Assembly (NCBI GenBank): GCA_023213315.1
Contig: JAKCPI010001999.1
Coordinates: forward strand, 1 to 64,000
Source of the DNA: Euborellia annulipes
Lineage: Eukaryota > Arthropoda > Insecta > Dermaptera > Anisolabididae
Length of the DNA: 64,000 nt
Reading direction: 5' to 3'
Shown here: in pieces, positions 33,101 to 38,659 of the stretch
How positions within the stretch are numbered: the first letter of the stretch is position 1
How the letters are laid out: each line of letters opens with the position of its first letter
Program-made: the position numbers and the translations under genes
The notes under the pieces: model-generated
What the model was told of the DNA's origin: nothing
What the model saw: the letters and a program-made list of their open reading frames with translations, nothing else
The model's database searches: none

Positions 33101-35736
33101 TGATATCAAAGTGCATTTCATTCGAATCCTTTAAGAATATTCAATTAAAAGCATGGGCCCCCCCAAAAAATGGGTAAATAAAAAAAAAAATTTGAATTCT
33201 CTTTAGGAACGTTAAATGTTCCGGACGAAGCACCTTGTTATAATGATTTTGTAATTTTTCAGATTGACCATTTACCTTTGTGTGGAGACGTCCGGAGGCA
33301 CCGCAAACACTTTCTCGACTGGCGGTGTATTTCACGCCATTTACCTCTCGACGCCAACCTGCCTTGAACTGGCCTCCAAAATGGCCCAGCTACTTGGCAT
33401 TAATTCGGAACAAATCCGAGAGCTGTACGTCCAGGGCCCGCATGGAATCCACGTCTTGATGACCGATGATGTCGTCATCAACTTGCACAATCACTCCATG
33501 TTCGTTATTGAAATTGTCTCCACGGGTAAGCAACCAACTTGCTAGCAATTTCGATTGCGTATTCTCTGTTTAAAAGATCCCCTTCACACACCTGATTGTT
33601 TTAATTTTAATTGAATTTGAAGCGAACCTTTGAAAAAGGTCTCTAATAGCTGAATAAATGAATATTAGATGTGTAACGACCTCCATCGCGAAAGCCCAGA
33701 GGGTGCGATATGCCCAAAAATTCTTCTAAAGAGGAAAAAAAAATTCTATTTGGTGATGAAGATTATATTAAAAACTTCGTTTTCAGCACAATTTGTTGCC
33801 TAAAACTTGATCAAATATTAGAGAATTTCTAATTGCATTCGAACCCACAGCGACGTTTCGGTCCTCTATGCGACCGTCTTCACGCCTATAAAGGAGTACA
33901 CAAAGACAAGAGGTTATACAAAAATAATTTCAAGCCATTAAGATAGAAATATACAGTAGCTACATAGGATTCAATCAATAGAAACCCTCCTATGTTTCTA
34001 TTGACTGAACCATGGGCGTACCCAGCAGGGGGGCAACTGCCCCCCCCCCCCCTTAGAAGCAAGAAAAAAAAGATTAAATGCTTATAAAGAGATGAAATTA
34101 GGTAGGGCAATAGCGACGGGGGCTCGTTAAGACTCGAGGGTTTTTATGCCTTTAATTCGAAGGCTTTTCCCCCTATATATATATATGAAAAAGCTATGTC
34201 ACAATCTGGACGACCATAATCTGCCCCCCCCTCTAGATTTGATCCTGGGTACGCCCTTGGACTGAACCCTAAGTAACTACTGTATATTTCTATCTTAATG
34301 TCTTGAAATTATTTTTGTATAACCTCTTGTCTTTGTGTACTCCATTATAGCGGTGAAGATGGTCGCATAGAGGACCGAAATGTCGCTGTGGGTTCGTTCG
34401 AATGCAATAGAGAAATAATCATAGCAGCTTGTCCTTTTGTTTACCCTTCTTCTTTTTTTGGAGGTCACTCTTTTAATATGGCTATAAATTCAAAAATTTC
34501 TGGCTCTCCTTTTGAGATGCGACCCCAAAAGTTAGACATTGAGAAAAGAATGTGAGCCTTAGGCTGAACGCACCCCAATCGAGCAAAACGTTTTGCCATC
34601 GAGCATTTTGCTTCCAGACTCATTTGGATACCAAATAAATAAATATGGTTTAAATAAGAATGCTTGGACCCCCAATATATATATATATATATATATTCAT
34701 AATAACGGGTATCGTAAAAAGTCTTAAATGGCCAGAATTGCCGAAAAGACTGTGTGTATGTGTGTGAGAATGGGAAAAAAAGTGTGAGTGTTTTAAATTT
34801 TTTTTTTTTTTTTTTTTTTAACACTCGCACTTTTTTTCCACTCACAGAGTCTTCTCAGCAACTCAGGCCATTTAAGACTTTTTACGATACCCGTTATTTG
34901 TAAATATATCCACTGGGGGTCCAGGCAATTCTATTTGGCATCCAAATGGCTTAGATAAAATCATCGGACTGCCTGGGGTCCCCGCGACTTTTGGTAAACG
35001 TGGTTAGCACGCTAACCCTTACACCAAGCCCCGAGGGCGTTTTTAAAAATTATAAAAAAAAATTATTTGCTTCCAGTAGGCAGTTCAAAAGCAAAATGTT
35101 TTGCTCGATGCCAACGCACACCGAACTAGCAAAAACGTTTTCGAATAAAACATTTTGATCATGTCCAATTGTGTCTTGCCTCCTCGGTGTGCGTTGGCCC
35201 ATAGAAAAGCATTGAAAAACAGTTGCAGGCAACAACGTTTTGTTCAATTGGTGTGCGTTCAGCCTGGGATACCCAAATTTCTTTTTTTTTTTTTTAATTT
35301 TTCACGATATTTTTGCTCCTTCTCTCTAACAAATTCATATTCTTGGCAGTTACTGGTGGTGGATAAAATTAAAAAAATTCAAGATCCCACCCCTAGCCAG
35401 TGAGTGATATAAGCGCGTATCTCTAAGATGATTTTGTCCAAAATTATGTAATTAGAGACAGTGTCAAAATGGCCTCAGATTTTGTTATTTGCATTCAAAT
35501 TATAACGAATATAAACACAAAACTCTACAATCCTCGATAACCATATATATATACATGTATATATACAATTATTGGTGGGGGCTATTTAACAAAGCAGCAA
35601 ATTCTTTGCTCTTTTGCTATTTGTCGAAATGATGAAGTTGGATGACAAAGAATTAAAATTTGTTCTTTTTGTTTGTGTTTCAGAGCCAAATGCTGAGCCC
35701 CGATATCGACTTTTGCTGAAACCCACAGATCGCTAA
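6101..35736 (+). CDS. gem: CP2-family transcription factor (TFCP2/UBP1/gemini type), 11 placed coding exons, 5' incomplete
   Basis: Sequence-specific DNA-binding protein of the CP2 branch of the grainyhead superfamily, acting in the nucleus as an oligomer. Exons: 6101-6178, 6409-6646, 7836-8098, 9306-9518, 9598-9735, 10415-10525, 10748-10905, 29687-29819, 31315-31520, 33263-33525, 35684-35736. They give about 617 codons. Every junction has GT-AG ends and phases agree, except for a one-base discrepancy inside the second exon. Order of parts: [13 protein letters not shown] N-terminal motif, Asn/Gln/Ser/Thr-rich stretch, CP2 DNA-binding domain (exons 3-6), poly-Asn linker, SAM-like domain (exon 9), C-terminal ubiquitin-like oligomerisation region (exon 10), stop TAA at 35734. 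The first exon and ATG were not found. The 18.8-kb intron after exon 7 encloses a TIM50-like gene on the other strand. Whether the orthologue is closer to TFCP2 or UBP1 cannot be told here. Confidence 0.92.
6409..6646 (+). CDS. gem: CP2 gene exon 2, with apparent frameshift
   Basis: Acceptor TTTTCTAG, donor ATTG|GTAATC. The incoming frame reads [15 protein letters not shown] and onward but ends at TAA 6572-6574, just after a (CAA)8 tract. The frame required by the next exon is open only from 6478 to the donor. It reads TPTAGSS, poly-Thr, then [17 protein letters not shown], and joins smoothly to the next exon. The exon is 238 bases, one short of the phase-consistent length class. One base therefore appears to be missing between about 6478 and 6571 (or two are extra). 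Confidence 0.7.
6782..6970. mobile_element. TA-flanked MITE, CAGTGAGGGACA termini
   Basis: Starts CAGTGAGGGACAGTACC and ends TATTGTCCCTCACTG, with TA on both sides. Same family as 29158-29367 and 31801-32012. A second element starting CAGTGAGCAAAAAAATAG begins immediately after it, sharing the TA. Confidence 0.8.
6973..7380. mobile_element. Fold-back element abutting the previous MITE
   Basis: Left terminus CAGTGAGCAAAAAAATAG after TA. Internal arms at about 7030-7150 and 7255-7375 are imperfect reverse complements (ATGTCGAAATTT against AAAATCGACATA). No matching right terminus was found, so it appears truncated. Confidence 0.5.
7393..7652. mobile_element. Possible TIR element with poly-C
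   Basis: The ends GCAGTCACTGACGTCATTT and AAATGACGCCACTGC are imperfect inverted repeats, each next to a TTTGCCCCCCC run. No target duplication could be confirmed. Confidence 0.35.
7836..8098 (+). CDS. gem: CP2 gene exon 3: start of DNA-binding domain
   Basis: Acceptor TTTTTTAG, donor AAG|GTATCC. A Ser/Pro-rich stretch leads into [18 protein letters not shown] and [17 protein letters not shown]. This matches the conserved start of the CP2 domain, where vertebrate proteins have NQGQSYEI. Confidence 0.93.
8794..9035. repeat. Hairpin element, TTTCG/CTTCAG family
   Basis: Outer arms AGTGAAAGGAGC and GGCTCCTTTCACT, with inner pairing around CAATAAATT / AATAAATTG. The left arm holds GACGTTTCGGG and CCATCTTCAG. 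It lies in the intron between CP2 exons 3 and 4. Confidence 0.7.
9306..9518 (+). CDS. gem: CP2 gene exon 4: DNA-binding domain
   Basis: Phase 0 on both sides, 71 codons. It starts [16 protein letters not shown] and contains [17 protein letters not shown] and [18 protein letters not shown]. All are family signatures. Confidence 0.95.
9598..9735 (+). CDS. gem: CP2 gene exon 5: DNA-binding domain
   Basis: 46 codons, phase 0. It contains the family block [20 protein letters not shown] and ends ACQIKVFK before GTAATT. Confidence 0.95.
10415..10525 (+). CDS. gem: CP2 gene exon 6: end of DNA-binding domain
   Basis: 37 codons, phase 0. It has the basic block [14 protein letters not shown], then [12 protein letters not shown], the conserved end of the CP2 domain. 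Donor GTAAGC. Confidence 0.95.
10748..10905 (+). CDS. gem: CP2 gene exon 7: Asn-rich linker
   Basis: 52 codons plus two bases. [19 protein letters not shown] is followed by a run of Asn encoded by (AAC)n, then [14 protein letters not shown]. It ends in phase 2 at TG|GTGAGC, before the 18.8-kb intron. Confidence 0.85.
11972..12085 (-). CDS. TIMM50: TIM50-like last exon
   Basis: Acceptor TTTTTTTAG. It encodes [20 protein letters not shown], matching the VEDVRTVLEHYA region of TIM50, then a Gln/Asn-rich tail and TGA. Candidate poly(A) signal (TTTATT on the + strand) at about 11929-11936. Confidence 0.9.
   Translation of the reverse strand, partial: EEDVRHLIGRYSTSGDTLKEYQLSNLKNQQNTQTNPE
11972..16622 (-). 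CDS. TIMM50: TIM50-like inner-membrane translocase subunit, complete, nested in CP2 intron
   Basis: TIM50 is the receptor of the mitochondrial TIM23 presequence translocase, anchored in the inner membrane with its FCP1/NIF-like domain in the intermembrane space. Coding exons on the minus strand: 16622-16610, 16537-16398, 16332-16199, 15168-15039, 14850-14591, 12378-12150, 12085-11972. That is 1020 bases, 339 aa, with all phases consistent. The human protein is of similar length. A basic N-terminus is followed by one membrane segment (about residues 77-95, [18 protein letters not shown]). Then come VVIELRDLL in place of the phosphatase DxDxT motif (about 162), GWRFKKRPG (about 180), [13 protein letters not shown] and [19 protein letters not shown]. 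The degenerate catalytic motif is usual for animal TIM50. The start ATG has an out-of-frame ATG upstream, so the exact N-terminus is tentative. It is transcribed antisense to its host intron. Confidence 0.88.
12150..12378 (-). CDS. TIMM50: TIM50-like exon 6
   Basis: Contains [20 protein letters not shown] and [20 protein letters not shown], then GAG|GTAAGC. The acceptor (CTTAAG) has a weak pyrimidine tract but matches the phase. Confidence 0.9.
12456..12646. mobile_element. Palindromic TA-flanked MITE, CAGTGA termini
   Basis: Begins CAGTGAACGCC and ends GGCGCTCACTG with TA on both sides. Long inner arms around GCATAATATATGGTATATAG are near-perfect reverse complements. It sits in TIM50 intron 5. 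Confidence 0.85.
12648..12703. repeat. Paired CCACCGGTGG palindromes
   Basis: Two copies of the self-complementary 10-mer CCACCGGTGG, about 45 bases apart, around a GC-rich centre. Located immediately beside the preceding MITE. Confidence 0.7.
12710..14370. other. TIM50 intron 5 interior
   Basis: No exon identified. Between 13217 and 13487 both strands are open for 77-88 codons, but there is no recognisable domain or splice support. Confidence 0.4.
14376..14461. mobile_element. Short TIR element
   Basis: 86 bases with ends CAGTCGGCGCCACAAG and CTTGTGACGCTGACTG, 14 of 16 positions complementary. The flanking dinucleotides are TG and TA, so the TA duplication is not certain. Confidence 0.5.
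14591..14850 (-). CDS. TIMM50: TIM50-like exon 5: FCP1-like domain start
   Basis: Acceptor TTGACAG, donor AG|GTAGGT. It contains [28 protein letters not shown] and [18 protein letters not shown]. Confidence 0.93.
15039..15168 (-). CDS. TIMM50: TIM50-like exon 4
   Basis: Acceptor CTCGAAG|CTCC fits the phase left by exon 3. It encodes [18 protein letters not shown] to RFLKE, donor GTATGT. Upstream acceptors at 15236 or 15181 would need an extra small exon to keep frame. Confidence 0.7.
15514..15724. repeat. Hairpin element, TTTCG/CTTCAG family
   Basis: Arms pair from GAAGTTGAGATGCGG to ATATCTCGACTTC, with GCCATCTTCAGTT against AACTGAAGATGGC near the centre. In TIM50 intron 3. Confidence 0.8.
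15897..16115 (-). mobile_element. SINE-like retroposed insertion with 16-bp target duplication
   Basis: The 16-mer AGGAGGCATCTCAAAT occurs at 15897-15912 and 16100-16115. Between them is a GC-rich 187-base insert. Read on the minus strand it ends in a purine-rich tail (GAAGGAAGAAAGAAGAAG) next to one copy of the repeat. A diverged relative of its 5' part is at about 19366-19420 (shared AGCTCGGG and CTCGTGGTC). It explains the 89-codon open frame here, so I do not call that frame a gene. Confidence 0.6.
16199..16332 (-). CDS. TIMM50: TIM50-like exon 3: membrane segment
   Basis: Acceptor TTTTTAG, donor AA|GTAGGC. It encodes a KKKFLKGLK basic flank, then the single transmembrane helix. Confidence 0.75.
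16398..16537 (-). CDS. TIMM50: TIM50-like exon 2
   Basis: Acceptor AAAATTAG, donor AAAG|GTGAGT. It encodes a basic, targeting-like segment ending [12 protein letters not shown]. Confidence 0.7.
16610..16622 (-). CDS. TIMM50: TIM50-like exon 1 (start codon)
   Basis: ATG at 16622-16620, then 10 bases to the donor G|GTAAGT. It was chosen because its phase fits exon 2. An earlier overlapping ATG is out of frame. Confidence 0.55.
16625..19480. other. Intronic DNA with simple repeats
   Basis: Upstream of the TIM50 start; the promoter should be near 16630-16900, but no clear core element is visible. It contains (GA)n at about 17146-17162, the hairpin at 17899-18142, and the SINE relative at about 19366-19420. 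Confidence 0.4.
17899..18142. repeat. Hairpin element, TTTCG/CTTCAG family
   Basis: Arms from AGTAGCAGGATGAAG to CTTTATCCTGCCACT. The module is AACGTTTCGGTCTCGGTCG with GGCCATCTTCA on the left and TGAAGATGG on the right. Confidence 0.8.
19483..19660. repeat. Hairpin element, TTTCG/CTTCAG family
   Basis: Nearly perfect arms of about 75 bases (AATAAGAGGGTAGAAAATGA against TCATTTTCTACCCTCTTATT). Both TTTCG and CTTCAG cores lie near the loop. Confidence 0.85.
20729..21103. repeat. Hairpin element, TTTCG/CTTCAG family
   Basis: Arms from GCAGGTGAATG to CATTCACCTG. TCGACGTTTCGGGAC with CCCATCTTCAGGACG pairs with CGTCCTGAAGATGGG and CCCCGAAACGTCGA. The outer part (GGCAGCCAGCATG) is shared with the element at 55620-56107. 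Confidence 0.85.
21362..21450. repeat. TCTGGTGTGAC hairpin
   Basis: Palindrome of about 88 bases: AAATCTGGTGTGACTGGCGC at the left, TGCTTGTCACACCAGATTTT at the right, with AAGTTGTGTTCTGTGC arms and a CTTACCTTCGGTAA centre. Same as 56607-56695 and 61305-61388. Confidence 0.85.
21450..22020 (-). repeat. (CTGT)n-containing interspersed repeat, copy 1
   Basis: Reverse-orientation copy of the repeat seen at 37840-38310 and 60417-60890. It shares AGTACTAGTACTTT, the (CTGT)n-like tract and GACCTCAAAACGTGAAGATC. The TCTGGTGTGAC hairpin lies directly beside it. Confidence 0.8.
22215..22345 (+). mobile_element. 5S-rRNA-like SINE, copy 1
   Basis: GCCAAGCGCGGCGAAATCTC then GGATGGGTGACC (22243-22254) matches the 3' part of the 5S rRNA internal promoter. 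After about 50 bases comes ATGGCCTCAGTAGACGAAAG, the tail block shared with the copies near 29002 and 30970. Confidence 0.65.
22370..22480. repeat. Short palindromic element
   Basis: About 100 bases with arms AACTGCTGTTATTGTTAG (left, one base interrupted) and CTAATAATAACAGCAGTT, and inner GAATTGAAATGCC / GGCATTTCAATTC. Confidence 0.8.
23090..24070. other. GC-rich island inside the CP2 intron
   Basis: About 1 kb far richer in G+C and CpG than its surroundings. Protein-like stretches occur in different frames (for example [17 protein letters not shown] near 23460-23510 and [18 protein letters not shown] near 23832-23885). They are separated by stops, so it may be a decayed coding insert. A TCAGTT initiator-like site near 23340 would instead fit a promoter. 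I recognise no family. Confidence 0.4.
24295..24316. repeat. (CT)n microsatellite
   Basis: About ten CT units. Confidence 0.85.
25506..25781. mobile_element. hAT-like MITE with 8-bp TSD
   Basis: GTAAGCAC at 25498-25505 and 25782-25789 flanks a 276-base element. The right end is CTCAGCCCTA and the left is a weak partner, TTGGGGTGTTTGA. Interior CGTGAAAATCATTTTACCTT is shared with the element at 36796-37195. Confidence 0.75.
26209..26438 (+). mobile_element. LINE 3' end, reverse-transcriptase C-terminus and poly(A) tail
   Basis: 37 codons ending in TGA at 26317-26319 read [20 protein letters not shown] then KSNLNRHLL. That is the usual C-terminal end of non-LTR retrotransposon reverse transcriptases (WNxLP...F...L). 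About 95 bases of 3' UTR follow, then an A-run at 26416-26438. No upstream RT is present, so it is a 5'-truncated dead copy. Confidence 0.75.
26650..28120. other. Intronic DNA, nothing recognised
   Basis: Only short unsupported open frames, A-rich tracts near 27408-27426 and poly-G at about 27975-27986. Confidence 0.4.
28130..28345. repeat. Hairpin element, TTTCG/CTTCAG family (diverged)
   Basis: ACAACGTTTCGGTCACTCTTCAGG on the left, ATTCTGAAGAAGGCCATCAA and AACGTGG on the right. Arms share GTCTTACATCT / AGATGTAAGAC. Confidence 0.7.
28735..28990. mobile_element. Head-to-head pair of 5S-rRNA-like SINE fragments
   Basis: The minus-strand half reads GTTAAGCAACGCTG then GGGATAGGTGGCC, close to the 5S rRNA sequence AAGCAACG...GGATGGGTGACC. 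The plus-strand half begins GGATTGGTGGTC. Both continue into GTTGAACG(C/T)C. Confidence 0.6.
29158..29367. mobile_element. TA-flanked MITE, CAGTGAGGGACA termini
   Basis: 210 bases, CAGTGAGGGACAATATTAAG to TATTGTCCCTCACTG, TA on both sides. Arms are complementary through TCCCACCCATG, with a second inner pairing around AAAACAATGA. Confidence 0.9.
29687..29819 (+). CDS. gem: CP2 gene exon 8: Pro/Thr/Ser-rich linker
   Basis: Acceptor TGTTTCAG completes the split codon left by exon 7. It encodes [18 protein letters not shown] and a Thr/Ser/Pro-rich tail, and ends at CAG|GTAAAA in phase 0. There is no strong domain homology; placement rests on splice signals, phase and composition. Confidence 0.75.
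30840..31015 (+). mobile_element. 5S-rRNA-like SINE, copy 2
   Basis: GGTTAAGTGATCAAGGCGGC then GGAATTGGTGACCCCGAGCA. Downstream is the shared GGCCTTTGTAGCCGAAAACG tail block. Confidence 0.6.
31134..31245. repeat. Small hairpin, TTTCG/CTTCA type
   Basis: Arms AAACAAGATG and CATCTTGTTT with CAGTTTCGAGG and CATCTTCAAGC inside. Lies 70 bases upstream of CP2 exon 9. Confidence 0.6.
31315..31520 (+). CDS. gem: CP2 gene exon 9: SAM-like domain
   Basis: Contains [38 protein letters not shown] and [12 protein letters not shown]. These match the SAM-like domain of TFCP2/UBP1 (NRFSTYTRLFSNFSGADLL form). Ends in phase 2 at AG|GTACAT. Confidence 0.95.
31801..32012. mobile_element. TA-flanked MITE, CAGTGAGGGACA termini
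   Basis: 212 bases, CAGTGAAGGACAATATTATG to TATTGTCCCTCACTG, TA on both sides. Sister of 29158-29367. Confidence 0.9.
32020..33240. other. CP2 intron 9 interior
   Basis: No exon. A single diverged CATCTTCAGG module is present near 32345, with repetitive AT-rich DNA around it. Confidence 0.4.
33263..33525 (+). CDS. gem: CP2 gene exon 10: C-terminal oligomerisation domain
   Basis: Begins RLTIYLCVE with the split Arg. It contains [20 protein letters not shown] and [20 protein letters not shown], matching the C-terminal region of UBP1/TFCP2 (VYHAIYLE and QGPTGIH forms). Ends in phase 1 at G|GTAAGC. Confidence 0.95.
33843..34400. repeat. Hairpin element, TTTCG/CTTCAG family, split by an insertion
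   Basis: Arms CCCACAGCGACGTTTCGGTC and GACCGAAATGTCGCTGTGGG, then matching sequence through ATAGAAATATACAGTAG / CTACTGTATATTTCTAT. The element at 34011-34259 sits in its loop. Confidence 0.85.
34011..34259. mobile_element. 8-bp-TSD element, CATGGGCGTACCCAG termini
   Basis: GACTGAAC at 34003-34010 and 34260-34267. Ends CATGGGCGTACCCAG and CTGGGTACGCCCTTG. A poly-C run and a GCCCCCCCC run lie just inside the ends. Related termini at 45530-46722. Confidence 0.85.
34655..34798 (+). mobile_element. tRNA-derived SINE, 5'-truncated copy
   Basis: Starts at the GGACCCCCA block and runs through GAAAAGACTGTGTG to a GTGTGAGTG tail. It meets the next copy tail-to-tail at a T-run. Confidence 0.75.
34799..35040 (-). 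mobile_element. tRNA-derived SINE, near full-length
   Basis: On the minus strand: tRNA-like head (CCTCGGGGCTTGGTG, GTTAGCGTGCTAACC), then GGCAGTCCG, TAAGTCTT-type body, GAGTGCGAGTG-like tail and an A-run (T-run 34797-34819). Confidence 0.75.
35684..35736 (+). CDS. gem: CP2 gene last coding exon
   Basis: The split Glu is followed by [16 protein letters not shown] and TAA at 35734-35736. It corresponds to the short terminal beta-strand segment of the family (IHIILK form). Confidence 0.9.
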
Positions 35737-36760
35737 ATGCTTCAAGAATAAATGAATGCCCTTCGGCTTATCGTTTTTTTATCAAGGACTTTGTTATATC
35801 AAAGATTAAATAAGATTATTTTATCTTTTATATTTAGTGTGCAATCAGATATCAACAAAGTTGGAATTTTTTCCCTCAACAAATTCTGATTGTGTTATTT
35901 GTAAGAAGAGCGGATTGTTTATTAATTGTTAGAGTTTATCCACAGATATTAATGCCTCCTTATTTTATTGTTAATTCTACCAAATGTTCTCGGTGCCGTC
36001 CACACATAAATTTTCTGATAAAAAACCCTTTTTTGTATTAACGCCTTAATGTCTGTGCCTTCTCTGAAGGGGAATTTTCTATTTCTATTTCTATTATTAA
36101 GAACATCTTGCCTTAATCCCATGAATAGCAACTCATTAATTTAGTATTAAATATTGATCAAGTTGTCATTTGTTGTCGCTTCGTTGCCTGCAAATTTATA
36201 TAATCTTCTATTTTTATAAAAAAGTTTACTCAATACGTATTTATAAACGTTGTCTAAATAAAAGCAACCTTTTGACTTTAGAGCCGAAATTATTGCAGAG
36301 AACGAAATGCCGGGTTGGAAAATCGATCAAGATTGAGAAATGCTTTTTGTTATTATTTTTTTTTTCATAAAAAAACGATCATAATTTGTCTTTTGACGCG
36401 ACGACGAAGACGACGACTCTGTCAGTTTAGCTCTAAGAATCAAGAAAATTGTTTTTATTAAATGTTTTGTGTCATTTTGAATCATTTTTTAGTTTTACAA
36501 GATCTCAAATATTTTATTCTTGTCTGGGTTATTTTTTTATATTAAGAATATCTATTATATTATTGGAATGTTTATCAATCACTTTGTTATAAATTTTAAT
36601 TTTAATTATTCGTTATTCTTTTAGTATTAATAATAATCTATTTTCATAATCATCTCTCTTGATTGTATTATTAAGTTTATGTTTTATTTTAACAAATGTT
36701 TAACTCAGATATTTTAACTTTGAAATAAATTTATATTGTATGTAAAAAAAAAAAAGAAAA
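35737..36760 (+). promoter_or_regulatory. CP2 gene 3' UTR with candidate poly(A) signals
   Basis: AATAAA occurs only 11 bases past the stop (35747-35752), and again at 36257-36262 and 36724-36729. The last is followed by an A-run at about 36743. Which is used cannot be told. Confidence 0.5.
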
Positions 36761-36795
36761 GTTTTTATTCTCCTTATAATTTTTGCCATATCAAC

Positions 36796-37195
36796 TAGGG
36801 TCCGACCGAAACAAGATTTTCAGCCGAAACCGAAACCGAAACCGAATATTCGGCCTCAACCTTAGTTTCGGCCGAAACCGTAACCGAAACCGAAACTTGT
36901 ATTTCCTATAAAAATTTTTTTTCATTTTACCTTTTTTTTTTTTTTTTTGAATTTTTTTTCCCTCCCGTGAAAATCATTTTACCTTTTTTTTAGGGAGACT
37001 AAAATTTTTTTCTCCCTCAAGAGCAAATTATTTGACCTTTTTTTTTTTTTTGCATGCGAGTCTCATCCCATTTTTTCAGACTCTGGTTTCGGCCGGCCGA
37101 AAGGTTCGGCCACTTTTTGGCCGAAACCGAAACTACGGCCGAAACCATGATTTTTGGCCGAAACTGGCCGAAACCGAATATTCGGTCGGTTCCTA
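36796..37195. mobile_element. hAT-like element with 8-bp TSD and CCGAAA repeats
   Basis: ATATCAAC at 36788-36795 and 37196-37203. Ends TAGGGTCCGACCGAA and TTCGGTCGGTTCCTA. The interior is packed with GGCCGAAACC units, and CCCTCCCGTGAAAATCATTT is shared with the 25506 element. Confidence 0.85.
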
Positions 37196-37445
37196 ATATC
37201 AACCCAACAATCAGTGAATCGAGTTGAGTGTTCGTTAAAAAAGTTCGGACATTCACCGGCGGGCCTGCGAGCCTTCCTCTATGTAGCTGCCACTCCTGAT
37301 AAATATTTAAAAAAAAACAAAAAAAACTTATTTTTATCAATTAACTTCCGTAGTATATGTTAAAAATAAAATCAAAATTTTCTGACAAAGAAAGCTTTTA
37401 AAAATATTTTAACAAGAAAGTAAAAAAATTCACAAAAATGTCACT

Positions 37446-37820
37446 GTTTTTGTAACAAGAGTTAACAGGAGAATAGAATAGTAAAGGAGTGTGTTGGCGC
37501 CAAACGAAAAAATGACCTCCTCTCTGTTTCTGATCCCCGGGTATTTATCATTGGGAATTTATCATAGAAAATATATTTTATTGAATAAGAAATCTGATTT
37601 GTGCTGCACTCTTGTGGAAACTTTGAAAATTATACTTATAATTCTAAAAGTCTCCACAAGGTCGCAGCACTAATCAGCCGGAGATATACTCTTAATTTAT
37701 ATGATAAATATCCAATGATTAATACCCGGAGCTTAAAAACAACGAGGAGGTTATTTTTTCGTTTGGCGCCAGCACACTCCTTTACTATTCTATTCTCCTG
37801 ATCACTCCTGTTACAAAGAC
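37446..37820. mobile_element. Palindromic MITE
   Basis: Arms of about 60 bases: TTTGTAAC..., AGGAGAATAGAATAGTAAAG, TTGGCGCCAAACGAAAAAAT against ATTTTTTCGTTTGGCGCCA and CTTTACTATTCTATTCTCCT. Inner arms also pair (GTGCTGC / GCAGCAC). Confidence 0.85.
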
Positions 37821-37839
37821 CATATTATTACTTTCTCTT

Positions 37840-37989
37840 ACCTATGTATATATGTAATATATATATATATAGAGAGAAAGTATTGGATTCATGTCAAAAA
37901 TTCGATGTCGAGATTTTGATGGATCTTCACGTTTTGAGGTCCCCTGAATCCAAAAAAGTGGTTTTCGCGACATGGTCTGTCTGTGTGTG

Positions 37990-38028
<39 letters not shown>

Positions 38029-38315
38029 GTGTCTGTGAACAAAATATCTCAAGAACGAAAAGAGCTAGGAGGTTGAAATTGTATATTTAAGTTAGGCACC
38101 CCCCTGGGACGTGACACGAAGCTTTTGAACAAAATCGACCAAAGAGTACTAGTACTTTACTGATGCACTTTTTCAGTTTTTTTCGATTTTCTCAAAATTT
38201 GCTCCAACGATTTTTTTTAAAATTCAAAAATCAATTATTTTTTAGATTCTCAATAAAATGTATATTCTCATTTTGTGATTGAAATCTTCTAAAGACCACT
38301 TTACTCTTGTTTTTT
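37840..38315 (+). repeat. (CTGT)n-containing interspersed repeat, copy 2
   Basis: Uninterrupted left end (TTACTTTCTCTTACCTATGT, then an AT run and AGAGAGAAAGTATTGG). Next come GACATGGTCTGTCTGTGTG, (CTGT)n at 37976-38033, and the AGTACTAGTACTTT body. Confidence 0.85.
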
Positions 38316-38659
38316 AATACAAATAAATTTATTAAAAAAAAAAATTAAAAATATGAAGGGGGATGAATGAATATTAATTAATAATCATTATATAAATATT
38401 AATAATTAATTAATTAAATTTGTTATATATATATATATAGTCTTATAGTCAAAATACATTAAAAAATTATATTTTCTAAATTAAGTAGTACAAATTTCAA
38501 GATAAATTAATTACTCCACAAACTACTATTATAATACTGTAAAACGAAATTCGAAGCGCCGTCGAAATCATCTCAAAAATTTTATATTTTCTAAAGTAAA
38601 AATAAATTAAATTATAAGTTAGCATTAAAAATAAAAGGAAATCGATAATATGATTTAAA

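Noticed and set aside
36800..37190. CCGAAA arrays as interstitial telomere repeat
   Set aside because: Not a plain head-to-tail telomere unit, present in both orientations and bounded by TIRs with an 8-bp TSD, so part of a transposon.
37842..38042. Cys/Val/Ser- or Thr/Asp/Arg-rich frames over the CTGT tract
   Set aside because: They translate a tetranucleotide microsatellite within an interspersed repeat.
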